From the NCBI GenBank assembly GCA_027306715.1, contig DAHUZG010000214.1, positions 1-22,818 on the forward strand: 22,818 nucleotides of DNA, given 5' to 3'. The stretch comes from Acidimicrobiaceae bacterium (lineage in GTDB: Bacteria > Actinomycetota > Acidimicrobiia > Acidimicrobiales > Bog-793). Positions 1 to 10,016 of this stretch are shown one piece after another (position 1 is the stretch's first letter; every line of letters starts with the position of its first letter). A program made the position numbers and the translations under genes. The notes beneath the pieces are model-generated. The model worked only from the letters and a program-made list of their open reading frames with translations, did no database searches and was not told the origin of the DNA.

Positions 1-1
1 G

Positions 2-214
2 ATCATCGCCGACTGGCCGGGCTGGGCGGTCCTGCTGCTCTCCATCGTCGGCCTCGGCGACTACTACGGTCAATTCGCCACTCTCTATGCCACCAACGCC
101 AGCGTCGGGCACGGCGCCGTGACGCTGTGGTGGGGGCGCACCGTCTCGCCGTGGGTGAGCCGCGTCCGCTATCTCGGTCTCGCCGTCTCGGCGCTCGGTG
201 GGGGCTTCGCCTGA
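2..214 (+). CDS. C-terminal end of a membrane protein (partial)
   Basis: The frame is open from the window edge to a TGA at 212-214 and gives about 70 residues. It has a hydrophobic stretch (WAVLLLSIVGLG), an aromatic, loop-like part (DYYGQFATLY) and a second hydrophobic segment near the end (YLGLAVSALGGGFA). The composition is that of real membrane protein, unlike the Arg-rich reading of the competing frame. It lies directly upstream of two GT-C-like genes, so it may be another envelope glycosyltransferase or flippase, but the family cannot be named from the tail alone. Its presence argues that the next gene starts after position 214. Confidence 0.55.
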   Translation: MIADWPGWAVLLLSIVGLGDYYGQFATLYATNASVGHGAVTLWWGRTVSPWVSRVRYLGLAVSALGGGFA

Positions 215-327
215 GCGCCTCACGCCGTCACGGGTGGGCGCGAGCGGCCGGCCGGCTCACCGCCGCCCTCGTCCCGGCGCCGGCGGGCGGCCCGCCACCG
301 GCGTTGCGCACGGCTCGAGCCGCCGGG

Positions 328-1830
328 ATGCTCGGCTTGGTCGGCAGCGCTGCCGTCGCCGTCGGCGCGAGCCAGCCCGCCTCGCCGTATGCCTACAAAG
401 GCCTTCCCGCCGGCTGGTTCTTCGGCGTCCCGGCCGCCGGCCTCTCGCCTGCGCAGCCTGCGCCGGCCGGAGCCGCCGCCTTCGCCGGCGTCCTCGCCGT
501 CCTTTTCGGGATGGCGCTGCTGGCGCTCGCCTGGCTCTGGCTCGTCCGCTGGCGGCTCCGCGGCGGCGCCATCGGCTGGCGCGGGGTCAGCGCCGTGATG
601 CTGGCCTGGAGCTTGCCGCTGCTGCTCACTGCTCCGGTGCTGAGCCGCGACGTCTACACCTACGCGGCGCAGGGTCAGATGGTCAGCCTCGGGGTGAGCC
701 CCTACCTGCACGGGCCGGCGGTGCTCGGCGCGACGAGCCCCTTCGACCGGCTGACGGATCCGATCTGGCGGCCGAGCGTGTCGCCGTACGGCCCGGCGTT
801 CCTCTGGCTCGACGGACGGCTCGTCGCCTGGAGCGGGCATCAGGTGCTGGCGAGCGTGGTGGCCCTGCGCTTGGTGGCCCTGGTGGGCGTGGTCGCTGCC
901 GCCGCCGGCGCCGCCCTCGTCGCCCGGCGCCTCGGCACCGATCCCGTCGTCACCGTGCTCCTCGTCGCCTGCTCGCCGCTCGTGCTGCTCGACCTCGTCG
1001 GCGGGGCGCACAACGACGCGCCGATGGTCGGCCTGCTCGCGCTCGCCGTGGCGGCGGCCATGTCGCGACGGCTCGTGCTGGCGACATTCGTCTGTGCCCT
1101 GGCGGCTGCGGTGAAGCTGCCCGCTGCGCTCGGGCTCGTGTTCATCGGCTGGACCGCTCCGGGCTCCCCCGCCACGCCCCTGTGGCGCCGGGCGGCGACC
1201 GCCGCCGTCGCGCTCGCCGCCGGTGCTGGCGTCCTCGAGGTGCTGGCGGTCACCACCGGCCTCGGCTGGGGCTTCACGCGGGGTCTCTCGAACGCCGGCG
1301 TCGTTCATCTCTGGCTCGATCCGTCGACCGGCATCGGGATGGCGATCGGCAAGCTGCTCGGCCTGTTCGATCTGTCCGGTCAGGCGGCGGCGGTCTCGTT
1401 CGCTCGCGCCGCCGGCCTGTTGGTCGCCGCAGCCGCCGTCCTCGTCCTTCTCCGGCGGTCGGGCGCCACCGGGCTCGTCCCGGCGCTCGGGTGGGCTCTG
1501 CTCGTCGCCGCCGTGCTCGACTCGGCCATCGAGCCGTGGTATCTGAGCTGGGGACTCGTGCTGCTGTCGGCGGTCGATCGGCGCTCGGCGCGGGCCGTCG
1601 TGCTCGCCGGCTCGGCGCTGTGCTGCTTCCTCGGGGTGCCGATCGGATCGGTGATCGTCCACCAGCTGGAGGCGTCACGCCCCGCGGTGGCTGCCGGCGG
1701 GGCAGTCGCCACCGCCCTTGCCGTGGCGCTGCTTGCCTGGTCGGGGTGGTCGCGGCTGCTCCGCCCGGGCCTTGCTGCGCAGGAGGTGACGCAGGCGGCG
1801 TACCGTGGTGGAGGGGAGCGGGTCGTCTGA
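328..1830 (+). CDS. MptB-like polyprenol-phosphomannose-dependent mannosyltransferase (GT-C fold)
   Basis: This is a polytopic membrane protein of about 500 residues with 10 or more hydrophobic segments. The first extracytoplasmic loop carries SRDVYTYAAQGQ and the following SPYLHGP, the Asp-containing GT-C signature of the MptA/MptB group. Further family-like elements are GGAHNDAP in a mid-protein loop and IEPWYLSWGL near the C-terminus. Known members transfer mannose from polyprenyl-phosphate-mannose onto alpha-1,6-mannan chains outside the membrane; the substrate here is inferred. The frame is open back to a GTG at 127, but the first 29 or so codons of that version overlap the upstream gene, so I chose ATG 328, just before the first membrane segment. 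TTG 304 is an alternative, and neither has a clear ribosome site. The stop is 2 nt before the next start, so the two genes are probably co-transcribed. Confidence 0.75.
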   Translation: MLGLVGSAAVAVGASQPASPYAYKGLPAGWFFGVPAAGLSPAQPAPAGAAAFAGVLAVLFGMALLALAWLWLVRWRLRGGAIGWRGVSAVMLAWSLPLLLTAPVLSRDVYTYAAQGQMVSLGVSPYLHGPAVLGATSPFDRLTDPIWRPSVSPYGPAFLWLDGRLVAWSGHQVLASVVALRLVALVGVVAAAAGAALVARRLGTDPVVTVLLVACSPLVLLDLVGGAHNDAPMVGLLALAVAAAMSRRLVLATFVCALAAAVKLPAALGLVFIGWTAPGSPATPLWRRAATAAVALAAGAGVLEVLAVTTGLGWGFTRGLSNAGVVHLWLDPSTGIGMAIGKLLGLFDLSGQAAAVSFARAAGLLVAAAAVLVLLRRSGATGLVPALGWALLVAAVLDSAIEPWYLSWGLVLLSAVDRRSARAVVLAGSALCCFLGVPIGSVIVHQLEASRPAVAAGGAVATALAVALLAWSGWSRLLRPGLAAQEVTQAAYRGGGERVV

Positions 1831-1832
1831 AC

Positions 1833-3620
1833 ATGTCCACCACGGAGCTGCGCGACGCGGCGAGCTCGGATGTCCTCGCCGGGCTCGAGGGCGGCCGCGC
1901 CGCGCCGCGCCGCCGGCGCCTGCGCCGCGTGGCCGCCGCCGGCGCCTGCGTGCTGGCCCTGGCGGGCCTCGTCGCCCTCTTGACGATCGCCTCCCGCGCC
2001 GCCTTCGGGGGCAACTCAGACGGTGCCACCCTCGTGCTCGAGGGCCAGACCGTGGTCTCCGGCCACCTCGCTCTTAGCGGCTGGGCCCTCTCCTACGACT
2101 CGTTCTGGACGCTCGAGGTCCCGTTCTACGCCCTCGCGGTGGCGATCTTCGGCGTCCACGAGTGGCTGATGTGGGCCGTGCCGGCGGTGTTCGCGGCGCT
2201 GCTGCTCGCCGCCGCGGTGTGGGTGGCGCGCGACCGCCGCCGCGACCGCGCTTCACTGGTCGCCTGCGCGGTCGTGGCCGCGATGCTCGCCTTCCCCGGC
2301 CCGAGCTTGGCGTTCTTCCTCCTTCAGTCGGGATGGCACGCCGCCACGGCCCTCTGGTGCCTGCTCGCCTTCGCTCTCGTCGCCCGCTCCGGGAGCCGCC
2401 GCACCCTGGCTCTGGCGACGGTGCTGCTGGCCACGGCGCTGCTCGGAGACCTGCTCAGTCTCACCGTCGGCGTGCTGCCCGTGCTGGCAGCGGGGCTGTT
2501 GGCGGCACGGCGGGAGCGCCGTCTCGCCGCCGCCCGGCGGCACCTCGCCGCCGCCGGGGGGTCGGTTCTGCTGGCGGTGCTGCTCCGCGGCCTCGCCCTG
2601 GCGGGCGGCACGTACTCGATCGGCTCCCGCAGTGTGCTCGCGCTGCCCGGCCAGGTCGTCGAGAACATCGGCATCCTGGCGGACCGCATCGCCGCCCTCT
2701 TCGGCGTCGTCGACCTCGTCGGCGGCCTGTCGAGCCCGCCGCTCGTGCTGCGCGCGGCGCCGCTGCTGCTGCTCTGCCTCGCCGTGTGGGCGGTCGGGAG
2801 CGCCTTGTCAGGATCCTTCAGAGCCACCCGCCGGGCCACGGCGGGGCGCCGGTCGGCAGGGCAGCGCCTGCGGCGCCGCCGGGCGCCCGCCGCTGCCGCT
2901 GACGCTGACAACGCGCCCGCCGCTGCCGCTGCCGCTGCGGCTGCCGGCATGCCGTCGGCCGCCGCAGTCACTGAGGCGACGGCGGGGGTCCCGCCCTGGG
3001 TGCTCGACGACCTGCTGGTGATCGGCATCGTCGGCGACGTCTGCTCGTTCGTCATCTTCGGCACCGACGGCAGCCCGGACCTCGCCCGTTATCTGCTGCC
3101 CGGCTATGTCTACGCGGCGATGCTCGCCGCCCGCTGGCTCGCACGCCAGGTCCGTGCCCGGCCTGCTGCCGGGCGGCCGGTGCTGGCGATGAGCGGGCTC
3201 GTGCTGGCGCTGTCCTGCGCCGGGTTCGCCGCCGGGTCGCTCGGCCCGCCGGCCCCCCAAGAGGCGCGCCAGCTGGCCGGCTTTCTCGCCGCCCATCACC
3301 TGACCGACGGTCTCGGCGACTACTGGAGCTCCTCGCTCGTCACCGTCGACTCCGGAGGCGAGGTAGCGGTGCGCCCGGTCACGGTCGGACGTGACGGGCT
3401 GCTCGTCCGCTACGACAAGCAGTCCGACGCCGGCTGGTATGCCGGAAAGCGGTTCCAGTTCCTCGTCTACGACTCGGCGAACATCTGGCAGGGGGTCGAC
3501 GCCGGCGCTGCTGTCGCCACATTCGGCAGGCCGCGCACGATCTACGACGTGGGCAGCTACCGGGTGCTGCGCTGGAGCCGCGCCCTCACCGTCTCGGCGG
3601 CCCTCCTGCCGCAGAGCTGA
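1833..3620 (+). CDS. Polytopic membrane protein, probable GT-C-type glycosyltransferase
   Basis: About 595 residues starting at ATG 1833, with a GGAGGGGAG ribosome-binding tract at about 1810-1818. After an Arg-rich cytoplasmic start there is a membrane segment, then an outer loop containing LSYDSFWTLEVPFY, whose acidic and aromatic residues resemble the catalytic first loop of GT-C enzymes. Several hydrophobic helices follow. A low-complexity Ala/Pro/Arg insert (roughly residues 330-385) separates them from further helices, including one with DLARYLLPGY. The last 120 or so residues look extracytoplasmic. The same open frame extends upstream to 198, but that part is an Arg-rich shadow of the MptB-like gene. 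Two adjacent GT-C-like genes suggest a polysaccharide or lipoglycan assembly locus. The exact family and sugar are not recognised. Confidence 0.7.
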   Translation: MSTTELRDAASSDVLAGLEGGRAAPRRRRLRRVAAAGACVLALAGLVALLTIASRAAFGGNSDGATLVLEGQTVVSGHLALSGWALSYDSFWTLEVPFYALAVAIFGVHEWLMWAVPAVFAALLLAAAVWVARDRRRDRASLVACAVVAAMLAFPGPSLAFFLLQSGWHAATALWCLLAFALVARSGSRRTLALATVLLATALLGDLLSLTVGVLPVLAAGLLAARRERRLAAARRHLAAAGGSVLLAVLLRGLALAGGTYSIGSRSVLALPGQVVENIGILADRIAALFGVVDLVGGLSSPPLVLRAAPLLLLCLAVWAVGSALSGSFRATRRATAGRRSAGQRLRRRRAPAAAADADNAPAAAAAAAAAGMPSAAAVTEATAGVPPWVLDDLLVIGIVGDVCSFVIFGTDGSPDLARYLLPGYVYAAMLAARWLARQVRARPAAGRPVLAMSGLVLALSCAGFAAGSLGPPAPQEARQLAGFLAAHHLTDGLGDYWSSSLVTVDSGGEVAVRPVTVGRDGLLVRYDKQSDAGWYAGKRFQFLVYDSANIWQGVDAGAAVATFGRPRTIYDVGSYRVLRWSRALTVSAALLPQS

Positions 3621-3630
3621 CGGCGTTGCG

Positions 3631-3656
3631 AGGCCGGCGGCGGCTGCCGCCGGCCT
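3631..3656. terminator. Bidirectional terminator hairpin between convergent genes
   Basis: A perfect 11-bp inverted repeat (AGGCCGGCGGC / GCCGCCGGCCT) with a GGCT loop lies in the 42-bp gap between the plus-strand glycosyltransferase and the minus-strand propeller-thioredoxin gene. There is no U-tract on either side, which is common in GC-rich actinobacteria. The position and symmetry suit a terminator serving both genes. Confidence 0.65.
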
Positions 3657-3662
3657 GAGGGG

Positions 3663-5147
3663 TCAGGCCGGGTCGATGAGCGAGGAGGAGCCGAGCAGGC
3701 GCGCCGTCGCTGACTCGAGCTCCTCGGGCGTCGAGCCACCTACGGCGGTGACGGTTCCGTCGGAGTCGACGAAGATGTTCGTCGGCACGCCCCGGACGGC
3801 GAAACGTGCCGCCAGCCCGCCGTCCTCGTCGACGAGCACGGTCGGCGGGATGCCCCAGAGGTCGCAGAAGTTGCGCGCCTCGACGAAGGGGTTGACCCCT
3901 TCCCAGACGTTGACGGGGATGATCTCCAGACCGGACCGGCTGGTACGGCGGCGCAGCTGCTCGAGCACCGGCGCCGCCGCGTTGCACGGGCCTCACCAGC
4001 TGGCGAAGAAGTTGAGGATGTACTTCTTCTCCGACCACTGGCGACTGGAGCGCAGCTCGCCGGTGTGCAGGTCGGGCAGCGAGAACTCCGGCAGCTTCGT
4101 GCCGACGAGAGGATGGGCGACCTCCGCCAGGCGTGTCGCCGGAGGGCCGTCGAGGAGGTCCTCGATGATCGTCAGCGAGCCGCTGCCGGCGTTGGCGACG
4201 AGCAACAGCCGCGGGTCCTGCGGGTGCACGGTGACCCCGCCCGGTGCGGTGCCGACCCGCACCCGTGCCCATTCGAAGCCGTCGAGGCCCATGATGCTCA
4301 TGCTGCCGTCGCCCCGGTTCCCTGTGTACAGGCGGTCGCCGCTGGCGCCGGCGGCAAGGCCGACCGGGGCACTCGGCACCGCCAGGTCGCCGAGGTGGTC
4401 GCAGGTGCTGCCCGCGAAGCGGGCGATCGTCGAGGCGAGCGAATTGATGACGTAGAACTCGTCGCGTGTGGGGTTGACGGCAACCGCGCACGGACCCTCA
4501 CCGACGACGAGGCGCTGGTAGACGGTCATCGTCTCGGTGTCGACGACGGTGACCGATCCGGCGACGAAATTGACGCAGTAGGCGCGGCGGTTGCGCGGGT
4601 CGTAGGCGACGGCACCGGCACCGAGCTCGGCCTCGACCGTGGCGGTGCGCTCGAGGAGATCGACGTCGACGACGCTCATCGTGCAGCCCCTCGTGTCTCC
4701 GACGAAAAGACGCCTACCTGCCTCGTCGTAGCCGAGGCCGGCGGGGTAGGTGCCGACGCCGACGGTCCCGAGGACCTTGTGGCTCTCGGTGTCGATCACC
4801 GACAACTGGTCGCACCGGGCGTCGGCGGTGAAGACACGGTTGGTTGCCACGTCGATGGCGATGTCGATCGGCTCGTCGCCTACGGTGATCCGATCGACCA
4901 CTGTCTGTGACCCGAGGTCGACGACGGTGACGGCATTGGAACGGGAGCAGGCGACGTATGCCAGGTTGGTGCGAGGGTCGACGGCGACGCCTTCGGGGTC
5001 GAGCCCGACCTCGATCTCGCCGAGGACCCGGAACGCCGGTGGCGCGCCGTCGGAGAAGGCGGTGACGCGGCAGCTCGGGGCCCAGTCCTCGGTCTCCCCC
5101 GCAGGTGCCTGCTCGTAGGGGCTGCTCTCGGGCGCGCCGTGACCCAT
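3663..5147 (-). CDS. Candidate selenoprotein: YVTN beta-propeller fused to TlpA/thioredoxin domain, in-frame TGA at the CXXC site
   Basis: Read through one TGA (3993-3995), this frame gives 494 residues. Residues about 35-345 are repeated blades of the YVTN/NHL propeller type (for example GLDPEGVAVDPRTNLAYVA). Residues about 350-494 form a TlpA/redoxin domain: ILNFFASW, then the TGA at codon 385, then GPCNAAAPVLEQL, and later the cis-proline motif RGVPTNIFVD. The TGA falls exactly on the first cysteine of WCGPC, so the predicted site is W-Sec-G-P-C with Cys388 as resolving residue. The 108 codons after it are intact, with normal codon use and all expected domain elements. A stem-loop follows the TGA at SECIS-like spacing. 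There is no signal peptide, so it is probably cytosolic. ATG 5147 is preceded by AGGAG. The alternatives are a Cys (TGC) to TGA mutation, giving a pseudogene, or a sequencing error. Decoding as Sec needs selA, selB and selC, which are not in this window. Confidence 0.72.
3945..3980 (-). promoter_or_regulatory. Putative bacterial SECIS stem-loop after the in-frame TGA
   Basis: Counting downstream from the TGA on the minus strand, nt 14-22 (CGGCGGCGC) pair perfectly with nt 39-47 (GCGCCGCCG). A G-U pair at 13/48 adds a tenth pair. The 16-nt loop begins CGGUG, with a G at its second position and GGU as in the E. coli fdhF loop. A smaller inner hairpin (UGC/GCA closing a UCGA loop) is also possible. 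The apical region starts about 23 nt after the TGA, inside the 16-37 nt window known for bacterial SECIS elements. The caveat is that it lies in GC-rich codons (Ala-Ala-Ala and Arg-Arg-Arg) that can form stems by chance. Confidence 0.5.
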
Positions 5148-5343
5148 CGGTCGTGCTGTCTCCTCTCGGGCGCGAAGAAGCCCGATCCGCCGGTCCCCAA
5201 GGCTGCCCCGCCCGGCCGCCCTGCGTCAAACCCGAGCGACCCGGCGGACCCGGACGACGCGGGTACCCTGCTGCATCCGGGGATCTGACTGGCAGGAAGT
5301 CCACCGCCGCTCTGCCCGGCGGTTCCTGGCCGCGGGCAGCACC

Positions 5344-5739
5344 GTGCCGCGGGTGGGCGCCGTCGCCGTGGTCGTCCTTGCCGTGGGCGGCTACTCGTGG
5401 CTCGCCGGCGGGACGCGCCCGTTCACCTTGGCCGCCGACGTGCTCACCTCGCTCGCCTATCTGCCCGTGGGGCTGATCGCCTGGCGGGCAGCGCGGCGCG
5501 CGGCCGGCTCCCCGGCGGCCGGTTCCCCGGCGGCCGGCTCCCGGTCGCCACGCATCGCAGCCTGGGTCGTGGCGACGGCAGTCGCCGCGAGCTGGGAGCT
5601 CACTACCTACGTCTCGGGCCCGCGGCGCGTCTTTCCGACCGTCAGCTCGCTCTACGACCTGGCGGCGCGTACCGAGGCCGGCAAGGCGACCGCCTTCCTC
5701 TGCTGGCTCCTGCTCGGCTGGGCACTCATCGGCCGATGA
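5344..5739 (+). CDS. Small membrane protein of unknown function
   Basis: 131 residues from GTG 5344, with about four hydrophobic segments: the N-terminus (VGAVAVVVLAVGGYSWLA), around residues 30-45, around residues 71-85, and the C-terminus (FLCWLLLGWALIGR). A short AAGSP repeat encoded by a 15-bp tandem repeat sits in the cytoplasmic loop. The C-terminus resembles that of the next small protein (LGWMWLGWHLFAR), which suggests the two are related. No strong ribosome site is visible, so the start is uncertain. It is divergent from the propeller-thioredoxin gene across 196 bp in which I see no clear promoter. I do not recognise a function. Confidence 0.55.
   Translation: MPRVGAVAVVVLAVGGYSWLAGGTRPFTLAADVLTSLAYLPVGLIAWRAARRAAGSPAAGSPAAGSRSPRIAAWVVATAVAASWELTTYVSGPRRVFPTVSSLYDLAARTEAGKATAFLCWLLLGWALIGR
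5500..5544 (+). repeat. 15-bp tandem repeat, three copies
   Basis: Three consecutive 15-bp units (first GCGGCCGGCTCCCCG at 5500-5514) with one or two differences between copies, encoding an Ala-Gly-Ser-Pro linker in the small membrane protein. Copy number may vary between strains without shifting the frame. Confidence 0.7.
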
Positions 5740-5749
5740 CACGCGGCCG

Positions 5750-5947
5750 ATGACACGCCCGATCGCTCTTGTCATCTGGGCGGCGACGGCGGGCCTGCTC
5801 GCCGGCTGCGAGCTGCTCTCGCTGGCGACCCGCCGCCGCTTCGCCGGCCTGTTGGCGCTCACGAGCCGGCTCTCCTCCACCCCCGGCAGGCGCCTGCTGC
5901 TGGCGCTCGGCTGGATGTGGCTCGGCTGGCACCTCTTCGCCCGCTGA
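5750..5947 (+). CDS. Small membrane protein, possibly DUF6186-like
   Basis: 65 residues: an N-terminal membrane helix (ALVIWAATAGLLAGCELLSL), a basic loop with RRR, and a C-terminal hydrophobic Trp-rich end, LGWMWLGWHLFAR. Length and layout recall small actinobacterial proteins annotated as DUF6186, a tentative match from memory. It starts at ATG 5750, 10 nt after the previous stop, so the two are probably co-transcribed. The ends of the two proteins are alike, which suggests an old duplication or a pair working together in the membrane. No function is known to me. Confidence 0.55.
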   Translation: MTRPIALVIWAATAGLLAGCELLSLATRRRFAGLLALTSRLSSTPGRRLLLALGWMWLGWHLFAR

Positions 5948-5989
5948 TTCCCTCTGGAGCTCGTTGATCCCCTCTGGAACCCGCTGATC
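5942..5989 (+). repeat. Imperfect 20-bp tandem repeat over the stop codon
   Basis: Two 20-bp units (5942-5961 and 5962-5981) agree at 16 of 20 positions and share the core CCCTCTGGA; a third partial unit, CGCTGATC, follows. The first unit contains the stop codon of the 65-residue membrane protein. Confidence 0.6.
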
Positions 5990-6002
5990 GCCGAGGAACG
6001 AA

Positions 6003-6042
6003 AAAGGAGGCGCCGCCAGGCGATCCTCGTCACTGGCGCCCC
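6003..6042 (-). terminator. Rho-independent terminator of the DNA ligase gene
   Basis: On the minus strand, GGCGCCAG pairs with the later CTGGCGGCGCC (with a short bulge) around a loop that includes the ligase stop codon. CCTCCTTTTTCG follows, giving a genuine U-tract. This is the most classical intrinsic terminator in the window. Confidence 0.65.
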
Positions 6043-7154
6043 GGTCGCCCCCGTGACCGCCGGCATTCGTGGGCGCTGATCGCATCGCCAGCCCCGGCGC
6101 GGACCGGCATCTCGCGGACGACCTCGGCTGCGCTCTTGTCCGGACGCAGCCCCTGGTAGCGGGGCTGGCGTAGCCGCCCGCCGGCGGTCCACTCCGCAAA
6201 GGCGATGCTGACGACGACCTCGGGCGGGACGAAGTGCGCCCCGCGCCGCATCGCCGGAGGCAGGTCGGCGAAGGGCGCTTCGGCGATCTCTCTCGGAACG
6301 AGCAGGGCGCCCAGCTGTTTGAGCGTGCTCTCGTCGAAACCCGTGCCGACCTTCCCGGCGAAACGCAGGCGCTGCTCGCCGTCGTAGTAGCCGACGAGGA
6401 GCGCGCCGAGGTGCCGCCGCGAGCCGCGCGGCTCGGTGTACCCGCCCACGACGAGCTCCTGGCGGGAGTCGCACTTGAGCTTGAGCCAGTCACGGCTGCG
6501 CCCCGAGCGGTAGGGCGAGCCCGGCCGCTTGGCGACGAGGCCCTCCCAGCCTTCCCGGCACGCCTGTGACAGCAGCTCCGCTGCCTCGCCGTCGAGCTCC
6601 TCGACGGCGCGCAGCACCCCCTCACGGTCGCCGCCGAGGAGCTCTGCGACGAGCCGGCGGCGGTCTTCGAGCGGGAGGGCCGTCGTGTCCTCGCCGAGCA
6701 GGTGCACGACGTCGAAGACCTCGAAGACGGGCCGGCCCCGGGAGCCGGGCCGCTGCAGGAGCTCGAAGCTCGTGCGCTCGCCGTCATAGGCGACGATCTC
6801 GCCGTCGAGGGTGAAGTCCTCAGCCGGCAGCTCTCGCAGCGCCGCGACGACGTAGGGGAAACGGGTGGCGAAAGACTGGCGGTTGCGCGACCACAGCTCG
6901 ACCTTGTCGCCGTTGCGCACGGCGACGGCACGAAGGCCGTCGAACTTCCGCTCGAGGACCCACCGCCCCCGGCCGGGCGGAGGCGGCTGGCGGTGCAGCT
7001 CGGCGAGCATCGGCGCCAGAAAGCTCGCCGGGGCCGGGGCCGGGGCCGGGGCCGCGCCGCCGGCCTCTCCGCGCCGGGCGCTCGTCGCCGCGGGCTCCGG
7101 CGTGTCGGCGTCATCGCGCCCCGAGCCGCAGGTGCCGGGCCGGCCGTCCGCCAT
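6030..7154 (-). CDS. ATP-dependent DNA ligase (LigD-type ligase domain)
   Basis: 374 residues from ATG 7154. Motif I is ERKFDGLRA with the adenylated lysine at about residue 70. Motif III is FTLDGEIVAYD, motif IIIa FEVFDVVHL, motif IV EGLVAKR and motif V DWLKLKC. The C-terminal part (GYTEPRGSRRHLGALLVGYY to QPRYQGLRPDK) is the OB-fold of this family. It seals nicks using ATP, typically in bacterial non-homologous end joining. There is no polymerase or nuclease domain and no Ku gene in the window, so it is a stand-alone ligase. The first 45 residues are low-complexity, with an Ala-Pro run encoded by a GGGGCC repeat, so the true start could be later. Upstream extension of the frame is a shadow of the divergent gene. 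Confidence 0.9.
   Translation of the reverse strand: MADGRPGTCGSGRDDADTPEPAATSARRGEAGGAAPAPAPAPASFLAPMLAELHRQPPPPGRGRWVLERKFDGLRAVAVRNGDKVELWSRNRQSFATRFPYVVAALRELPAEDFTLDGEIVAYDGERTSFELLQRPGSRGRPVFEVFDVVHLLGEDTTALPLEDRRRLVAELLGGDREGVLRAVEELDGEAAELLSQACREGWEGLVAKRPGSPYRSGRSRDWLKLKCDSRQELVVGGYTEPRGSRRHLGALLVGYYDGEQRLRFAGKVGTGFDESTLKQLGALLVPREIAEAPFADLPPAMRRGAHFVPPEVVVSIAFAEWTAGGRLRQPRYQGLRPDKSAAEVVREMPVRAGAGDAISAHECRRSRGRPGRQ
7030..7053. repeat. GGGGCC hexanucleotide repeat, four copies
   Basis: Four perfect GGGGCC units encode the Ala-Pro run near the N-terminus of the ligase. Being a multiple of three, changes in copy number would keep the frame. Confidence 0.8.
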
Positions 7155-7322
7155 GCTGCAGCTGTACCCGGAGCGCGTGCACTTGAGGCGCGCCTCGGGC
7201 GGAGCGCATCGAGGTGCGCGCGAGTACGCGTGCGTCGCTTCAGCTACGAGCCGGCACTGCCGGTAGGCGGCGGGGAGACGAGCGGTTCGCGATGCGACCC
7301 CTGCTGCCAGATCGCGTGCGGC

Positions 7323-7328
7323 TACTCT
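7323..7328 (+). promoter_or_regulatory. Candidate -10 element for a leaderless mRNA
   Basis: TACTCT fits the actinobacterial TANNNT -10 pattern. It ends 6 nt before the GTG at 7335, placing the expected transcript start on the start codon. There is no Shine-Dalgarno sequence and no clear -35. Confidence 0.35.
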
Positions 7329-7334
7329 TCGGCA

Positions 7335-9977
<2,643 letters not shown>

Positions 9978-10016
9978 GCGCCCGCCCCGGTACCTCGCCG
10001 GGCGACGGTGCCGGCG

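Noticed and set aside
127..327. N-terminal extension of the MptB-like protein from GTG 127
   Set aside because: It partly overlaps the real upstream reading frame, and its Arg/Pro-rich translation looks like a shadow.
198..1832. Long open frame continuous with the second GT-C-like gene
   Set aside because: Arg-rich translation antagonistic to the MptB-like frame; a typical GC-rich shadow.
3663..3968. A separate 101-residue gene starting at GTG 3968
   Set aside because: It begins inside the thioredoxin fold just after the CXXC site, has no ribosome site, and is in frame with the upstream propeller; a single protein read through the TGA explains both halves better.
4714..6474. 586-residue minus-strand open frame
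   Set aside because: Arg/Pro/Ala-rich without domains; it overlaps the propeller gene, two small membrane genes and the ligase.
9978..10016. Terminator between the secreted protein and the PHP gene
   Set aside because: A CGCCCG/CGGGCG stem of 6 bp only; weak.
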